Positions 10,515 through 17,714 of a stretch of DNA of 38,439 bases are shown here, one piece after another. Under the pieces are notes generated by a model. That model was not told where the DNA came from, did no database searches, and saw only the letters and a list, made by a program, of their open reading frames with translations. Every line of letters begins with the position of its first letter. The first letter of the stretch is position 1. The DNA lies in the NCBI GenBank assembly GCA_016716965.1, contig JADJUP010000032.1, positions 1 to 38,439 of the forward strand. The letters run 5' to 3'. This stretch comes from Sulfuritalea sp. Its GTDB lineage: Bacteria; Pseudomonadota; Gammaproteobacteria; Burkholderiales; Rhodocyclaceae. A program made the position numbers and the translations under genes.

Positions 10515-11738
10515 ATGCGCCAGCACCTGATCGACCCCGAGATCTGCATCCGCTGCAACACCTGCGAGGAAACCTGCCCGGTCGATGCGATCTCGCACGA
10601 CTCGCGCAACTACGTGGTCGATGCCGCCAAGTGCAAGCTTTGCTACAACTGCATCTCGCCCTGCCCCACCGGCGCCATCGACAGCTGGCGCAACATGCCG
10701 GCCGACAAGGCCTACCCGCTCGCCGAGCAGCTACTGTGGGACACCCTGCCCGGCCAGATCGCACTCGATGCACCTGCAGAAGTCGGCGCTGGCGATACGG
10801 CGCCCGAGCTGCCCGATGACGTCGAACGCATCGCCGCCGCGTCCACCGCCGGCCAGGGCGGCACCGCGCCGCCGCCGTGGTCCGCCGCGCACCCTTACGC
10901 CAACCTCTACGGCATCCACAATCCCGCCGTGGCCACCGTCAGCGGGAACTTCAAGCTCACGGCCGAGGATGCCTCCAGCGACATCCGCCACATCGTGCTC
11001 GATTTCGGCAATGCCTCCTTCCCGGTGCTCGAAGGCCAGACCATCGGCATCCTCGCCCCCGGCCTCGACGCCCATGGCAAACCGCACCACGTCCGCCTCT
11101 ATTCCGTGGCCAGCCCGCGCGACGGCGAACGTCCCAGGTACAACAACCTCTCGCTGACCGTGAAGCGCGTCACCGAGGACCACGAAGGCAAGGCCGCGCA
11201 AGGCATCGCCTCGAACTACCTGTGCGACCTGAAGAAGGGCGACAAGGTCAATGTCGTCGGCCCCTACGGCACCAGCTTCCTGATGCCCAACCACCCCGGC
11301 AGCAACCTGCTGATGATCTGCACCGGCACCGGCTCGGCGCCGATGCGCGCGATGACCGAGCGGCGCCGGCGCAAGTTCGCCGCCGGCGAGAACGCCGGCA
11401 AGCTGATGCTGTTCTTCGGCGCCCGCAGCCCCGGCGAACTGCCCTACTTCGGCCCGCTGACCAAGCTGCCCAAGGAATTCATCGACATCAACTTCGGCTT
11501 CTCGCGGGTGCCGGGAGAACCCAAGCGCTACGTGCAGGACCTGCTGCGCGAGCGCGGCGGCGACGTCGCGCGCCTGCTGCGGGACGACAACACCTACGTC
11601 TATCTGTGCGGCCTCAAGGGCATGGAAAAGGGCGTCGAGGACGCCTTCACCGAAGCCTGCCGCGCCAACGGCCTGGACTGGAGCGCGCTGCGCCCGCAGT
11701 TGTTGCAGCAGGGGCGGTACCACGTGGAAACCTACTGA
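10515..11738 (+). CDS. boxA: benzoyl-CoA oxygenase reductase component (BoxA), start uncertain
   Basis: A protein of 407 residues from the ATG at 10515. The N-terminus is a two-[4Fe-4S] ferredoxin domain (CIRCNTCEETCP, CKLCYNCISPCP), then a proline/alanine linker near residues 80-120, then a ferredoxin-NADP reductase fold with RLYSVASPRDG (FAD) and CTGTGSAPMRAM (NADPH). It passes electrons from NADPH to BoxB. The only strong ribosome site, GAAGGAG, serves an ATG at 10492 that is out of frame by one base; a missing base near 10508 would join MTTARP to this frame, so the true start is probably 10492. A 23-bp dispersed repeat (10779-10801) encodes EVGAGDTA in the linker. Confidence 0.92.
   Translation: MRQHLIDPEICIRCNTCEETCPVDAISHDSRNYVVDAAKCKLCYNCISPCPTGAIDSWRNMPADKAYPLAEQLLWDTLPGQIALDAPAEVGAGDTAPELPDDVERIAAASTAGQGGTAPPPWSAAHPYANLYGIHNPAVATVSGNFKLTAEDASSDIRHIVLDFGNASFPVLEGQTIGILAPGLDAHGKPHHVRLYSVASPRDGERPRYNNLSLTVKRVTEDHEGKAAQGIASNYLCDLKKGDKVNVVGPYGTSFLMPNHPGSNLLMICTGTGSAPMRAMTERRRRKFAAGENAGKLMLFFGARSPGELPYFGPLTKLPKEFIDINFGFSRVPGEPKRYVQDLLRERGGDVARLLRDDNTYVYLCGLKGMEKGVEDAFTEACRANGLDWSALRPQLLQQGRYHVETY
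10779..10801 (+). repeat. short-form dispersed repeat inside boxA
   Basis: A 23-base unit beginning GAAGTCGGCGC and ending TGGCGATACGGC. A 24-base stretch starting at 10780 is identical to the copy at the vapC breakpoint (34324-34347, minus). It is in frame in the linker between the ferredoxin and reductase domains. Confidence 0.6.
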
Positions 11739-12206
11739 GCGACTTAGCCGCGCCGACTTTCAAGCCTGGCTCGATGCCGGGCTACGCAAGAGTCGGCGCC
11801 GGCGGCACGGCGATTTTTGCCGTGCAACCCCGGCCATGATTGCATGGCCGACATAGCCGAACTGACCCTGTATCGCCACCCCCAAAGCCATGGAATACCA
11901 AATGCAAATGGGTGACCGAAATCCGGATTCGGACGACCATCTGGAGCGGAAGCCCGGCGACATCGGGTCTCCCGATCAAGCCATATGACTCTTGCCTGAC
12001 TAGCGACAGGCTTCCGGCATTCATCAGACTGCGAGCGCGGTTTGGCGTTGAGGGAGCTTCAACAAGCCTTCCTGGATTGCAGGGGCCTGACTGCCACTTT
12101 GGCAGGGGATTCGGCGGCGGTCACGGTCCTGCCGCCGACTTGGGCGGCCTCTTAAGACCATATGTGATCGCGACATTAATATGTTTAAATCACGCCGCCG
12201 GCTGGC
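11739..12206. other. intergenic stretch after boxA with no recognised gene
   Basis: Apart from the repeat pair at 11751-11811, no reading frame here shows a known family. Parts near 12150-12200 are distinctly richer in A+T than the rest of the window, hinting at foreign or decayed DNA. An origin from an old insertion is possible, but nothing was recognised as a transposase and no terminal repeats or target duplication were seen. Confidence 0.5.
11751..11811. repeat. inverted pair of dispersed-repeat arms after the boxA stop
   Basis: GCGCCGACTTT (11751-11761) is the reverse complement of the repeat's leading 11-mer. It faces a full short-form copy at 11789-11811 (AGAGTCGGCGC then CGGCGGCACGGC). 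The 9-bp core GCGCCGACT/AGTCGGCGC could form a hairpin with a loop of about 30 bases, 12 bases after the boxA stop, so it may act as a transcription or mRNA 3'-end structure. A short T run (GATTTTTGCC) follows at 11812-11820, which strengthens a terminator reading somewhat. Confidence 0.55.
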
Positions 12207-12356
12207 CTGAAACGCGTACTGACCTTCATGGGCGACAAGGTCACCACCCACCCCGGCGAGTAGGTCAAGGCCGTGAAACAGGGCTATGACTGGTCGGTCG
12301 AGGTCAATGACTACGAGCACTACACGATTCCCGAAGCGGTGATCTCGGGCGGCTGA
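12207..12356 (+). pseudogene. C-terminal remnant of an unidentified gene
   Basis: The frame reads LKRVLTFMGDKVTTHPGE, an in-frame TAG, then VKAVKQGYDWSV and EVNDYEHYTIPEAVISGG with a final TGA. Composition and aromatic-rich pattern look like a real protein tail, and the TAG probably replaces a tyrosine codon. No upstream part of the gene remains in this frame. I do not recognise the family. It lies next to A+T-rich DNA and is probably debris of an old insertion or deletion. Confidence 0.3.
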
Positions 12357-12397
12357 TCTGCAAGGATGGAATGCCCCGAAGTGGGTGCGGTCCACAG

Positions 12398-12451
12398 TTG
12401 CAATATGAAGTTGGCCGTATATAGTTAAGAAACAATATTTGATACGGCCAA
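12398..12451 (+). promoter_or_regulatory. promoter with inverted repeat reaching the start codon
   Basis: TTGCAA (12398-12403) and TATAGT (12420-12425) are 16 bases apart, a plausible sigma-70 promoter. A perfect 10-bp inverted repeat, TTGGCCGTAT at 12411-12420 and ATACGGCCAA at 12442-12451, frames the -10 and the predicted transcript start; its second arm ends on the A of the ATG. This is a good candidate operator for autoregulation. No ribosome site is visible before the ATG. Confidence 0.5.
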
Positions 12452-13404
12452 TGGACTACCTGCCACTTTCCGACAACGCCGCCCGACAGGTCATCGACGC
12501 GACCACCATATTCGATGAGTTGCGTCGGACCGAGGCGCTGGCACGCAAGTACGCCGGAGGCATGTACTGGAAGAAGCAACCGCCCTACGAGTATCTGGTC
12601 AAGACCCTGCCGGACAACCGGCAGCAACGCATCGGCCCCCGCTCCGAAGAAACCGAGCGTATCTACGACGATTTCGTCAAGCACAAGTCTGAGTCGGAAA
12701 GCCGCCTGAAATCACTGAAGAGCGCCCTCACCGAGACCGAGCGCATGAACAAGGCATTGAAGGCGGGCAGGGTACCTTCCACGGTGATTGCGGTTCTGCA
12801 GGCAATCGAGCATGCCGGCCTGGGGGGGCATTTCACGGTGGTGGGCACGCACGCGCTGTATGCCTACGAAACCGCCGCCGGTGTGCGCATTGTTCCCGGC
12901 GCACTCGCGACGCAGGACGTCGACCTGTTGTGGGATGCCCGCCAGCGCATTCGCTTTGTCACGGATATCGAGAAGCTGGACTTGTCGGTGCTGGGAATTC
13001 TGAAAAAGGCCGATCCGACCTTCCAGCGCAAAGAGGGTCAGAATGAAACGGCAATCAACGCCAGGGGCTTCGAGGTCGATTTCCTGCGACGCCAACCCGA
13101 GGGCGATGATCCGCATCCGTTCAGGTTCTCGGCGGATGAAGACGACTTGTGGCCGGTTCAGGCCCGGCGAGCCTCCGTGCTCACCAATGCCCCGCGCTTT
13201 GAACACGTGGTGATCTCGGCAACCGGTCGGATGACCTTGATGCGGACGGTCTCCCCGGAAACCTTTGTCGAGTTCAAGCGCTGGATGGCGGAGAAGGTGC
13301 CGGATCGACCGGAAATCAAACGACGGCGCGACCGGCGCCAGGCCGACATTGTTCAATCCCTGCTGGATGAGCAGCTGTTGATGCCGCAGGGCGGCAGCAC
13401 ATGA
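12451..13404 (+). CDS. GSU2403-type nucleotidyltransferase-fold protein
   Basis: A protein of 317 residues from the ATG at 12451 (a TTG four codons upstream is an alternative). The middle contains FTVVGTHALYAYE followed by TQDVDLLWD, the helix and D-x-D signature of the nucleotidyltransferase fold (NTP_transf_8/GSU2403 family). The N-terminal third is helical and charged (LKSLKSALTETERMNKALK). Related folds include the toxin or antitoxin parts of some type IV systems, so a defence or addiction role is possible, but no partner gene is beside it. The upstream palindrome suggests self-control. The surrounding debris and lower GC upstream suggest acquisition by transfer. Confidence 0.7.
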   Translation: MDYLPLSDNAARQVIDATTIFDELRRTEALARKYAGGMYWKKQPPYEYLVKTLPDNRQQRIGPRSEETERIYDDFVKHKSESESRLKSLKSALTETERMNKALKAGRVPSTVIAVLQAIEHAGLGGHFTVVGTHALYAYETAAGVRIVPGALATQDVDLLWDARQRIRFVTDIEKLDLSVLGILKKADPTFQRKEGQNETAINARGFEVDFLRRQPEGDDPHPFRFSADEDDLWPVQARRASVLTNAPRFEHVVISATGRMTLMRTVSPETFVEFKRWMAEKVPDRPEIKRRRDRRQADIVQSLLDEQLLMPQGGST

Positions 13405-13438
13405 CATTGAACGGAAGTCATCCAGATGGGCAATCAGA

Positions 13439-13888
13439 ATGACGAATTACATGGATACAAGGCTCGGCAAGCAGAAAAGTCGGCGCTGGCGCGACGGCGT
13501 CTTTGCATTGATGCTTCTGCTTCATTCATCCTTCGGCACAGCGGGTCACGCGAACCTGCTGGATGGCACCTCTTGGCAACTACAGGCCATCCAGTCGATG
13601 GACGATGCCCAGGGCACGACGAAGATTGCCGACCCGAGCCACTTCACCGTGCATTTTGGGGGCGACGGCCGGGCCAGCTTTCGCCTCGACTGCAACCGCG
13701 GCACGGGCAGCTTCACGCTGAGACCGGCAGCTGACGGCAACAGCGGGTCGATCAGCTTCGGCCCCATCGCGGCGACGCGTGCGCTGTGTCCGCCGCCGCA
13801 CCTGGACGAGCGCGTGGCGCGCGACATGGCCCATGTGCGCGGCTATGGACGCAACCTGGTATTTGCACTCCCACACCGTGTGGCTTAG
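13439..13888 (+). CDS. META-domain (HslJ-like) exported protein
   Basis: A protein of 149 residues. A signal peptide is evident: basic KQKSRRWRDG, hydrophobic VFALMLLLHSSFG, then a cleavage region TAGHA. The mature part follows the META domain (LDGTSWQLQAIQ, FTVHFGGDGRASFRLDCNRGTGSF, ISFGPIAATRALCPPP, DERVARDMAHVRGY). META proteins are small exported or lipid-anchored proteins tied to stress and motility. The end NLVFALPHRVA is shorter than the usual SLMADGGIYEW tail, so the 3' end may be truncated or frameshifted. The basic n-region is encoded by a copy of the dispersed repeat (13476-13498). ATG at 13451 is an alternative start. Confidence 0.65.
   Translation: MTNYMDTRLGKQKSRRWRDGVFALMLLLHSSFGTAGHANLLDGTSWQLQAIQSMDDAQGTTKIADPSHFTVHFGGDGRASFRLDCNRGTGSFTLRPAADGNSGSISFGPIAATRALCPPPHLDERVARDMAHVRGYGRNLVFALPHRVA
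13476..13498 (+). repeat. short-form dispersed repeat at the signal-peptide start of the META protein
   Basis: AAAGTCGGCGC followed by TGGCGCGACGGC, a 23-base copy read in frame as the basic KSRRWRDG segment of the signal peptide. Confidence 0.5.
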
Positions 13889-13992
13889 GCTTTCGCATTT
13901 GTCCATCGTGATTCTCCCTTTCGTGTGCTTGGCGGCTCACGTCTGGAAGTCTCCTCAGACGGACTCCTGAATATGTCAAACTTTTACTGCAT

Positions 13993-14009
13993 CCCCGGCA
14001 GAGCCGGGG
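13993..14009. terminator. GC-rich hairpin between META gene and MDR oxidoreductase
   Basis: CCCCGGC-AGA-GCCGGGG is a perfect 7-bp stem with a 3-base loop, about 105 bases after the META stop. It lacks a T run on the plus strand, so intrinsic termination is uncertain. Confidence 0.35.
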
Positions 14010-14086
14010 GGCCTCCCTTGGCAGGCTAGCGAGTCGCCGCGGCGCGACCCACGTTCCGACCGCTACCCACTTCCTGAGGAAGCACC

Positions 14087-15088
14087 ATGCAAGCCTGTTA
14101 CATCACCCGTTACGGCAATGCCGACGTGGTCCGCGTCGGCGAACTGCCCGCGCCCGAACCCGGCCCTGGCGAATTGCTATTCCGCATGCAGGCGGCAAGC
14201 GTGAATCCGGTGGATTTCAAGACGCGCATGGGCATGCTGCGCGCGCTGCAGTCCTACCGGATGCCGGCGATCCTCGGCAACGATGCGGCCGGCATCGTCA
14301 CGGCGCTGGGGCCGGGCGTGGCTGGCTTCCGGGTCGGCGACCGGGTGGCTGCGCGGCTGGACAAGGCGCGCATGGGCGCCTTTGCCGAGTTCGTGGTGGC
14401 GCAGCCGCAGCACCTGGCGCTGATTCCCGATGGCGTGGATTTCGGGCCGGCCGCCGCGGTGGCGCTGGCGGGGCTCACGGCCTGGCAATGCCTGAGCGAG
14501 GTGCTGAAGGTCGGTGCGGGCGAGCGGGTGCTGATCCACGCCGGCGGCGGCGGCGTCGGGCATCTGGCGATCCAGTTGGCCAGGGGGCTGGGCGCGCATG
14601 TCACGACCACGGCATCGTCGGCCAGCCACGATTGGCTGCGCGGGCTGGGCGCCGATGTGTGCGTGGATTACCGTCACGCCGATTTCACGCAAGAGTGCGC
14701 GCCCTTTGACGCCGTTCTGGACGCGCTGGGCGGCGACACGCTGCTGCGCTCGATCGCCCACACCCGGCGCGGCGGGCGAGTGGTCAGCATCGGCGACATG
14801 CCGACGCCGGAAGTGGCAGCCGAGTTCGGCAAGCCCTGGCTGGCGCCGGTGTTCTGGCTGCTCGCGCGCAAGCCTCGCGCGGCAGCGCGCGCGCAGGGCG
14901 TGGCTTATCGCTACTGGTTCATGCGCGAAGACGGCACCCAGTTGGCCATGCTTCTGGAAAAGCTGGCGCGCGGCGAACTGCAACTGCGCATCGAGCGGGA
15001 GTTCCCGCTGGCGCAGGCGCCCGAGGCGCTGCAGCTCATCGAGGCCGGCCGGGTGCGCGGCAAGCTGGTGATCCGGCCACAGGCGTAG
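14087..15088 (+). CDS. medium-chain (quinone-oxidoreductase-like) alcohol dehydrogenase
   Basis: A protein of 333 residues of the MDR superfamily, zinc-free quinone reductase branch. The N-terminal GroES-like half has the pattern GNADVVRVGELPAPEPGPGE, AASVNPVDFKTR and ILGNDAAGIV. The Rossmann half has IHAGGGGVGHLAIQLARGLGAHV near residues 145-170 and GGRVVSIGDM. No catalytic zinc cysteine/histidine set is seen. It probably reduces enones or quinones with NADPH; the substrate is unknown. GAGGAAGC precedes the ATG. It ends 31 bases before the VTT membrane protein gene on the same strand. Confidence 0.88.
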   Translation: MQACYITRYGNADVVRVGELPAPEPGPGELLFRMQAASVNPVDFKTRMGMLRALQSYRMPAILGNDAAGIVTALGPGVAGFRVGDRVAARLDKARMGAFAEFVVAQPQHLALIPDGVDFGPAAAVALAGLTAWQCLSEVLKVGAGERVLIHAGGGGVGHLAIQLARGLGAHVTTTASSASHDWLRGLGADVCVDYRHADFTQECAPFDAVLDALGGDTLLRSIAHTRRGGRVVSIGDMPTPEVAAEFGKPWLAPVFWLLARKPRAAARAQGVAYRYWFMREDGTQLAMLLEKLARGELQLRIEREFPLAQAPEALQLIEAGRVRGKLVIRPQA

Positions 15089-15119
15089 ACTTCGCCATGT
15101 CACATCACCGCCACCACCC

Positions 15120-15791
15120 ATGCAACCGCCGACCATTCCGCTACGCCATGCCCTGACCTGGCCAGAACTCTGGCCATCGGTTCGCAATGGCCTGTGCGTG
15201 CTCGCGCTATTTGCTGCGGGGGTTTTCGTCGCACGGAATTACGCGGTGCAGATCCAGGGATTGCTGGCTGGCTACGCCGCCATCGGGATCGGGATATTTC
15301 TCGCCAGTTCCATACTGGCCGTGCTGCTGCCGCTGCTCAGCAACCTGCCGCTGGTACCGGCCGCCGTCGTGGCGTGGGGGTCCTGGTGGACGGCGGGCCT
15401 GCTGTTGCTGGGCTGGATCATCGGCGCGGCGCTGGCCTTCGTGCTCGGACGCCACGCGCGCGCGCTGACCCTGCGCCATTTTCCGTCGGCACAGCGCCAC
15501 GCCGACATCGATCGGCTGATCCATCCGGAGCATCGACTGCTGTCGCTGGTGCTGTTGCGCATGACCTTTCCGGTGGATGTGCTGTCCTACTCGCTGGGCC
15601 TGTTCAGCCGTTCCACCACACTGGCGGAGAACGTGGTTTCCACCACGCTCGGTGCCGCCCCGTTCGCCCTGTTGTTCGCGCTGCTGCCGACCCTCACAGC
15701 CAGCGCCCAGCTGATCATCTTCGCCGGATCGGCGCTGGCCTTCCTCGCCTACGCGGGCTGGGTCTGGCGCAGGCCATCCGCGCCCGATTAG
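15120..15791 (+). CDS. VTT-domain (TVP38/TMEM64-like) membrane protein
   Basis: A protein of 223 residues with several hydrophobic segments (GLCVLALFAAGVFVA, IGIGIFLASSILAVLL, AGLLLLGWIIGAALAFVLG, APFALLFALLPTL, LIIFAGSALAFLAYAGW). The centre LSNLPLVPAAVVAWG followed by GAALAFVLGRHAR fits the re-entrant loops of the DedA/VTT family, membrane proteins linked to lipid scrambling or ion homeostasis. It follows the MDR gene by 31 bases and may be co-transcribed. Family assignment is fair, specific function unknown. Confidence 0.7.
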   Translation: MQPPTIPLRHALTWPELWPSVRNGLCVLALFAAGVFVARNYAVQIQGLLAGYAAIGIGIFLASSILAVLLPLLSNLPLVPAAVVAWGSWWTAGLLLLGWIIGAALAFVLGRHARALTLRHFPSAQRHADIDRLIHPEHRLLSLVLLRMTFPVDVLSYSLGLFSRSTTLAENVVSTTLGAAPFALLFALLPTLTASAQLIIFAGSALAFLAYAGWVWRRPSAPD

Positions 15792-15813
15792 GACGGCACG
15801 ACGCCGGTCCGCA

Positions 15814-16122
15814 TCAGCGGACTTCGATGCATCGATCCCGGTGCACGCGGCCGTCCATCTCGACCTGAGCCACATCGCCCCGCTTCGTCAGCCTGAGCAT
15901 GCTGCAACTGTAGTTCGCCTCCCCGGCAGCGGCGGCCTCCGCATCAAGGCGAAACGACATGCCGTCGATTGCGATGGTGGCCGCATCGCCCGCAACGATG
16001 AGGCTGAAGCCCTTGCCGTCGGCACAGGCATAGTTCGTCGTTCGCGGCTCGGGCGCAACGAGCCCGGCGCACCCCTGGATCGCCAGGACTGCGGCCAGGA
16101 CGAGAAGAGTTTTCTTGTTCAT
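15814..16122 (-). CDS. MliC-like lipoprotein
   Basis: A protein of 102 residues starting MNKKTLLVLAAVLAIQGCAG, a lipoprotein signal with the lipobox cysteine at residue 19. The mature part (NYACADGKGFSLIVAGDAA, IDGMSFRL, EANYSCSMLRL, VEMDGRVHRDRCIEVR) has the cysteine and beta-strand layout of the MliC/PliC lysozyme-inhibitor fold. Known MliC proteins block C-type lysozyme in the periplasm. The ATG overlaps the stop of the upstream gene as ATGA, implying coupled translation. The catalytic-loop serine/lysine contacts of MliC cannot be checked by eye, so function is provisional. Confidence 0.6.
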   Translation of the reverse strand: MNKKTLLVLAAVLAIQGCAGLVAPEPRTTNYACADGKGFSLIVAGDAATIAIDGMSFRLDAEAAAAGEANYSCSMLRLTKRGDVAQVEMDGRVHRDRCIEVR

Positions 16123-16448
16123 TTCCCGCAGGGATAGCGCTGCGCATAGGCGCGTGCCACCAGTCCCAGCGCGCTCAGTGCCTGAGCCTGCGGATTGTCG
16201 CGCAGCCAGTCGATGACGATGCGATGCTGCTCCGACAAGCCGATCTCGCGCGGCAGGCAGGCGCGCACCCCTTCGATTGCATCGTGCGCCAGCGCATCCT
16301 CCGCTGCCAGCAGGTAACCGATGCAACGCCCCGCCGCCACCGAGGACCCGCGGGTGCACCACTTTTCGAGATGCTCGCGATCGGTGAGCGCATGTGCCGT
16401 GGTAACGCACAACAGCGCGAGCAACGGAATCAGGAGGAGTTTCTTCAT
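16119..16448 (-). CDS. Rap1a/Tai-like small exported protein
   Basis: A protein of 109 residues with a signal peptide MKKLLLIPLLALLCVTTAHA. The mature part has RCIGYLLAAEDAL, ACLPREIGLSEQHRIVIDWLRDNP and a terminal RYPCGK, the four-cysteine helical layout of the Rap1a/Tai family (immunity proteins to type VI amidase effectors, and stand-alone relatives). No effector or type VI gene is nearby, so an orphan immunity or envelope role is plausible. Its stop overlaps the start of the MliC-like gene, making a two-gene unit of periplasmic protectors. Confidence 0.65.
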   Translation of the reverse strand: MKKLLLIPLLALLCVTTAHALTDREHLEKWCTRGSSVAAGRCIGYLLAAEDALAHDAIEGVRACLPREIGLSEQHRIVIDWLRDNPQAQALSALGLVARAYAQRYPCGK

Positions 16449-16557
16449 CGAGCGAAAAAGAGGATGGCCGTGACGGGATGGGACACATCCTACAAGCCCC
16501 GGGCCGGAATCTCCGTGACCTTGGTTACACGTCTTTCGATGGCACGACACCACCATC

Positions 16558-16604
16558 GCCGTCCCGCCGGCGACCGAAGGAAGTCCCAGTGGGGCGCCGA
16601 CTTT
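16558..16604 (-). repeat. long-form dispersed repeat (47 bp)
   Basis: Read on the minus strand it begins AAAGTCGGCGC and ends CGGCGGGACGGC, with a 24-base insert between them containing GACTTCCTTCGGTCGC. It lies between the divergent Rap1a-like gene and the hydrolase promoter. Confidence 0.7.
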
Positions 16605-16620
16605 CGGGATACTGCCTGCC

Positions 16621-16748
16621 TTGCATCGGTTGCCGGCGTTGGGTATATATTCGCGGCGTTCCGTGCGACACCAGCGGTTGCGGAACCTCCACCCCGATCC
16701 CGGCCAGGCACAGGAGGCTCGAAGATGATCAAGATCGGTCAAACGTGA
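16621..16748 (+). promoter_or_regulatory. promoter and 7-codon upstream frame of the hydrolase gene
   Basis: TTGCAT (16621-16626) and TATATA (16644-16649) are 17 bases apart. A perfect AGGAGG (16712-16717) sits 7 bases before an ATG at 16725 that opens a seven-codon frame, MIKIGQT, whose TGA (16746-16748) overlaps the GTG at 16745. This is either a coupled leader peptide or the true start separated by a one-base deletion; restoring one base would give MIKIGQTVTPISF. Confidence 0.5.
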
Positions 16749-17596
16749 CGCCCATCAGTTTCTCCGCCAGCGACGGCCACCGCCTCGCCGCCTGCCGCTT
16801 CGACCCCCACGGCCCGCTGCGCGGCAAGGTCGTCATCGCGGCGGCAATGGCCGTGCCGCAGGCCTTCTACGCCAACTTCGCGCGCTTCCTGGCACGCCGC
16901 GGATATGCCACCTGGACCTTCGACTACCGCGGCATCGGCGACTCGCTGAACGGGCCGCGGCGCAAGCTGAAGGCGGACCTCGACGACTGGCTGCACAAGG
17001 ATTACGACGCCCTGCTGCGGATGATCGCCGCCGCCTCGCCCAGTGCGCCGCTGTTCGTCGTCGGCCACAGTTTCGGCGGCCAGGTGGCGCCGCTGCTGCC
17101 CTCCCGCGAGCGCCTCGCCGGCCTGGTCAACATCGCCGTCGGCAGCGGCGCGACACGCCACCTGACGCCGCGCCTGAAGCGTTCGGCGCCGCTGCTGTGG
17201 CATGTGCTGGCGCCCGCGTTGTGCCCGCTGTTCGGCTACTTTCCCGGCGCGCGCATCGGCGTCGTCGGCGACCTGCCCACCGGTGCCTTGTACCAGTGGC
17301 GACGCTGGTGCCTGACGCCGGATTACCTGCTCTCCGGCGAACCCGGCGCCCGCGAAGCCTATGCCACCGCCGACTACCCGGTGCTGGCCTTGACCTTCGC
17401 CGACGACGAGTTGCTGCTCGAAGAAGGCTCGCGCCTGCTGCACGGCGCCTACCGGCGGCGCGCCGTCGATTACCGCCTGATCGAACCAAAACAGCACGGC
17501 CTCGCGCGCATCGGCCACTTCGGCTTCTTCAAGCCGCAAAGCGAAGCCACGCTGTGGCCGCTGGTGGCGGAGTGGCTGGATCACCGGGCGCGCTGA
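16745..17596 (+). CDS. alpha/beta-fold hydrolase
   Basis: A protein of 283 residues from the GTG at 16745 (or about 290 if the ATG at 16725 is the real start and a base is missing). The alpha/beta hydrolase core shows FDYRGIGDS, the nucleophile elbow VVGHSFGGQ with Ser near residue 108, an acidic residue in LTFADDELL near 219, and a His in RIGHFGFF near 257. The pattern resembles the serine aminopeptidase S33-like group that acts on esters or amides. No lid or signal peptide is evident. The stop at 17596 faces the convergent diguanylate cyclase gene. Substrate unknown. Confidence 0.82.
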   Translation: MTPISFSASDGHRLAACRFDPHGPLRGKVVIAAAMAVPQAFYANFARFLARRGYATWTFDYRGIGDSLNGPRRKLKADLDDWLHKDYDALLRMIAAASPSAPLFVVGHSFGGQVAPLLPSRERLAGLVNIAVGSGATRHLTPRLKRSAPLLWHVLAPALCPLFGYFPGARIGVVGDLPTGALYQWRRWCLTPDYLLSGEPGAREAYATADYPVLALTFADDELLLEEGSRLLHGAYRRRAVDYRLIEPKQHGLARIGHFGFFKPQSEATLWPLVAEWLDHRAR

Positions 17597-17623
17597 TGCC
17601 GCGAGGCGAATTGGAGTCGGCGA

Positions 17624-17646
17624 AAAGTCGGCGCCGGCGCCACGGC
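17624..17646 (+). repeat. short-form dispersed repeat after the hydrolase stop
   Basis: AAAGTCGGCGC then CGGCGCCACGGC, 27 bases after the hydrolase stop codon, preceded by a partial tandem GAGTCGGCG. It lies in the gap between two convergent genes. Confidence 0.6.
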
Positions 17647-17669
17647 AATTCGAACTTTCGAGCACGAGG

Positions 17670-17702
17670 AACACCCCGGGAACACCCCGGGAGCACCCCG
17701 GC
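17670..17702. repeat. 11-bp tandem repeat, three units
   Basis: AACACCCCGGG occurs twice in tandem (17670-17680, 17681-17691) and is followed by AGCACCCCGGC. It lies just beyond the 3' end of the diguanylate cyclase gene. Confidence 0.6.
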
Positions 17703-17714
17703 GGTCGTATCCCG

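Noticed and set aside
11880..12010. Possible insertion-sequence remnant
   Set aside because: No transposase motif, terminal inverted repeats or target duplication could be identified, so it is left as unassigned intergenic sequence.
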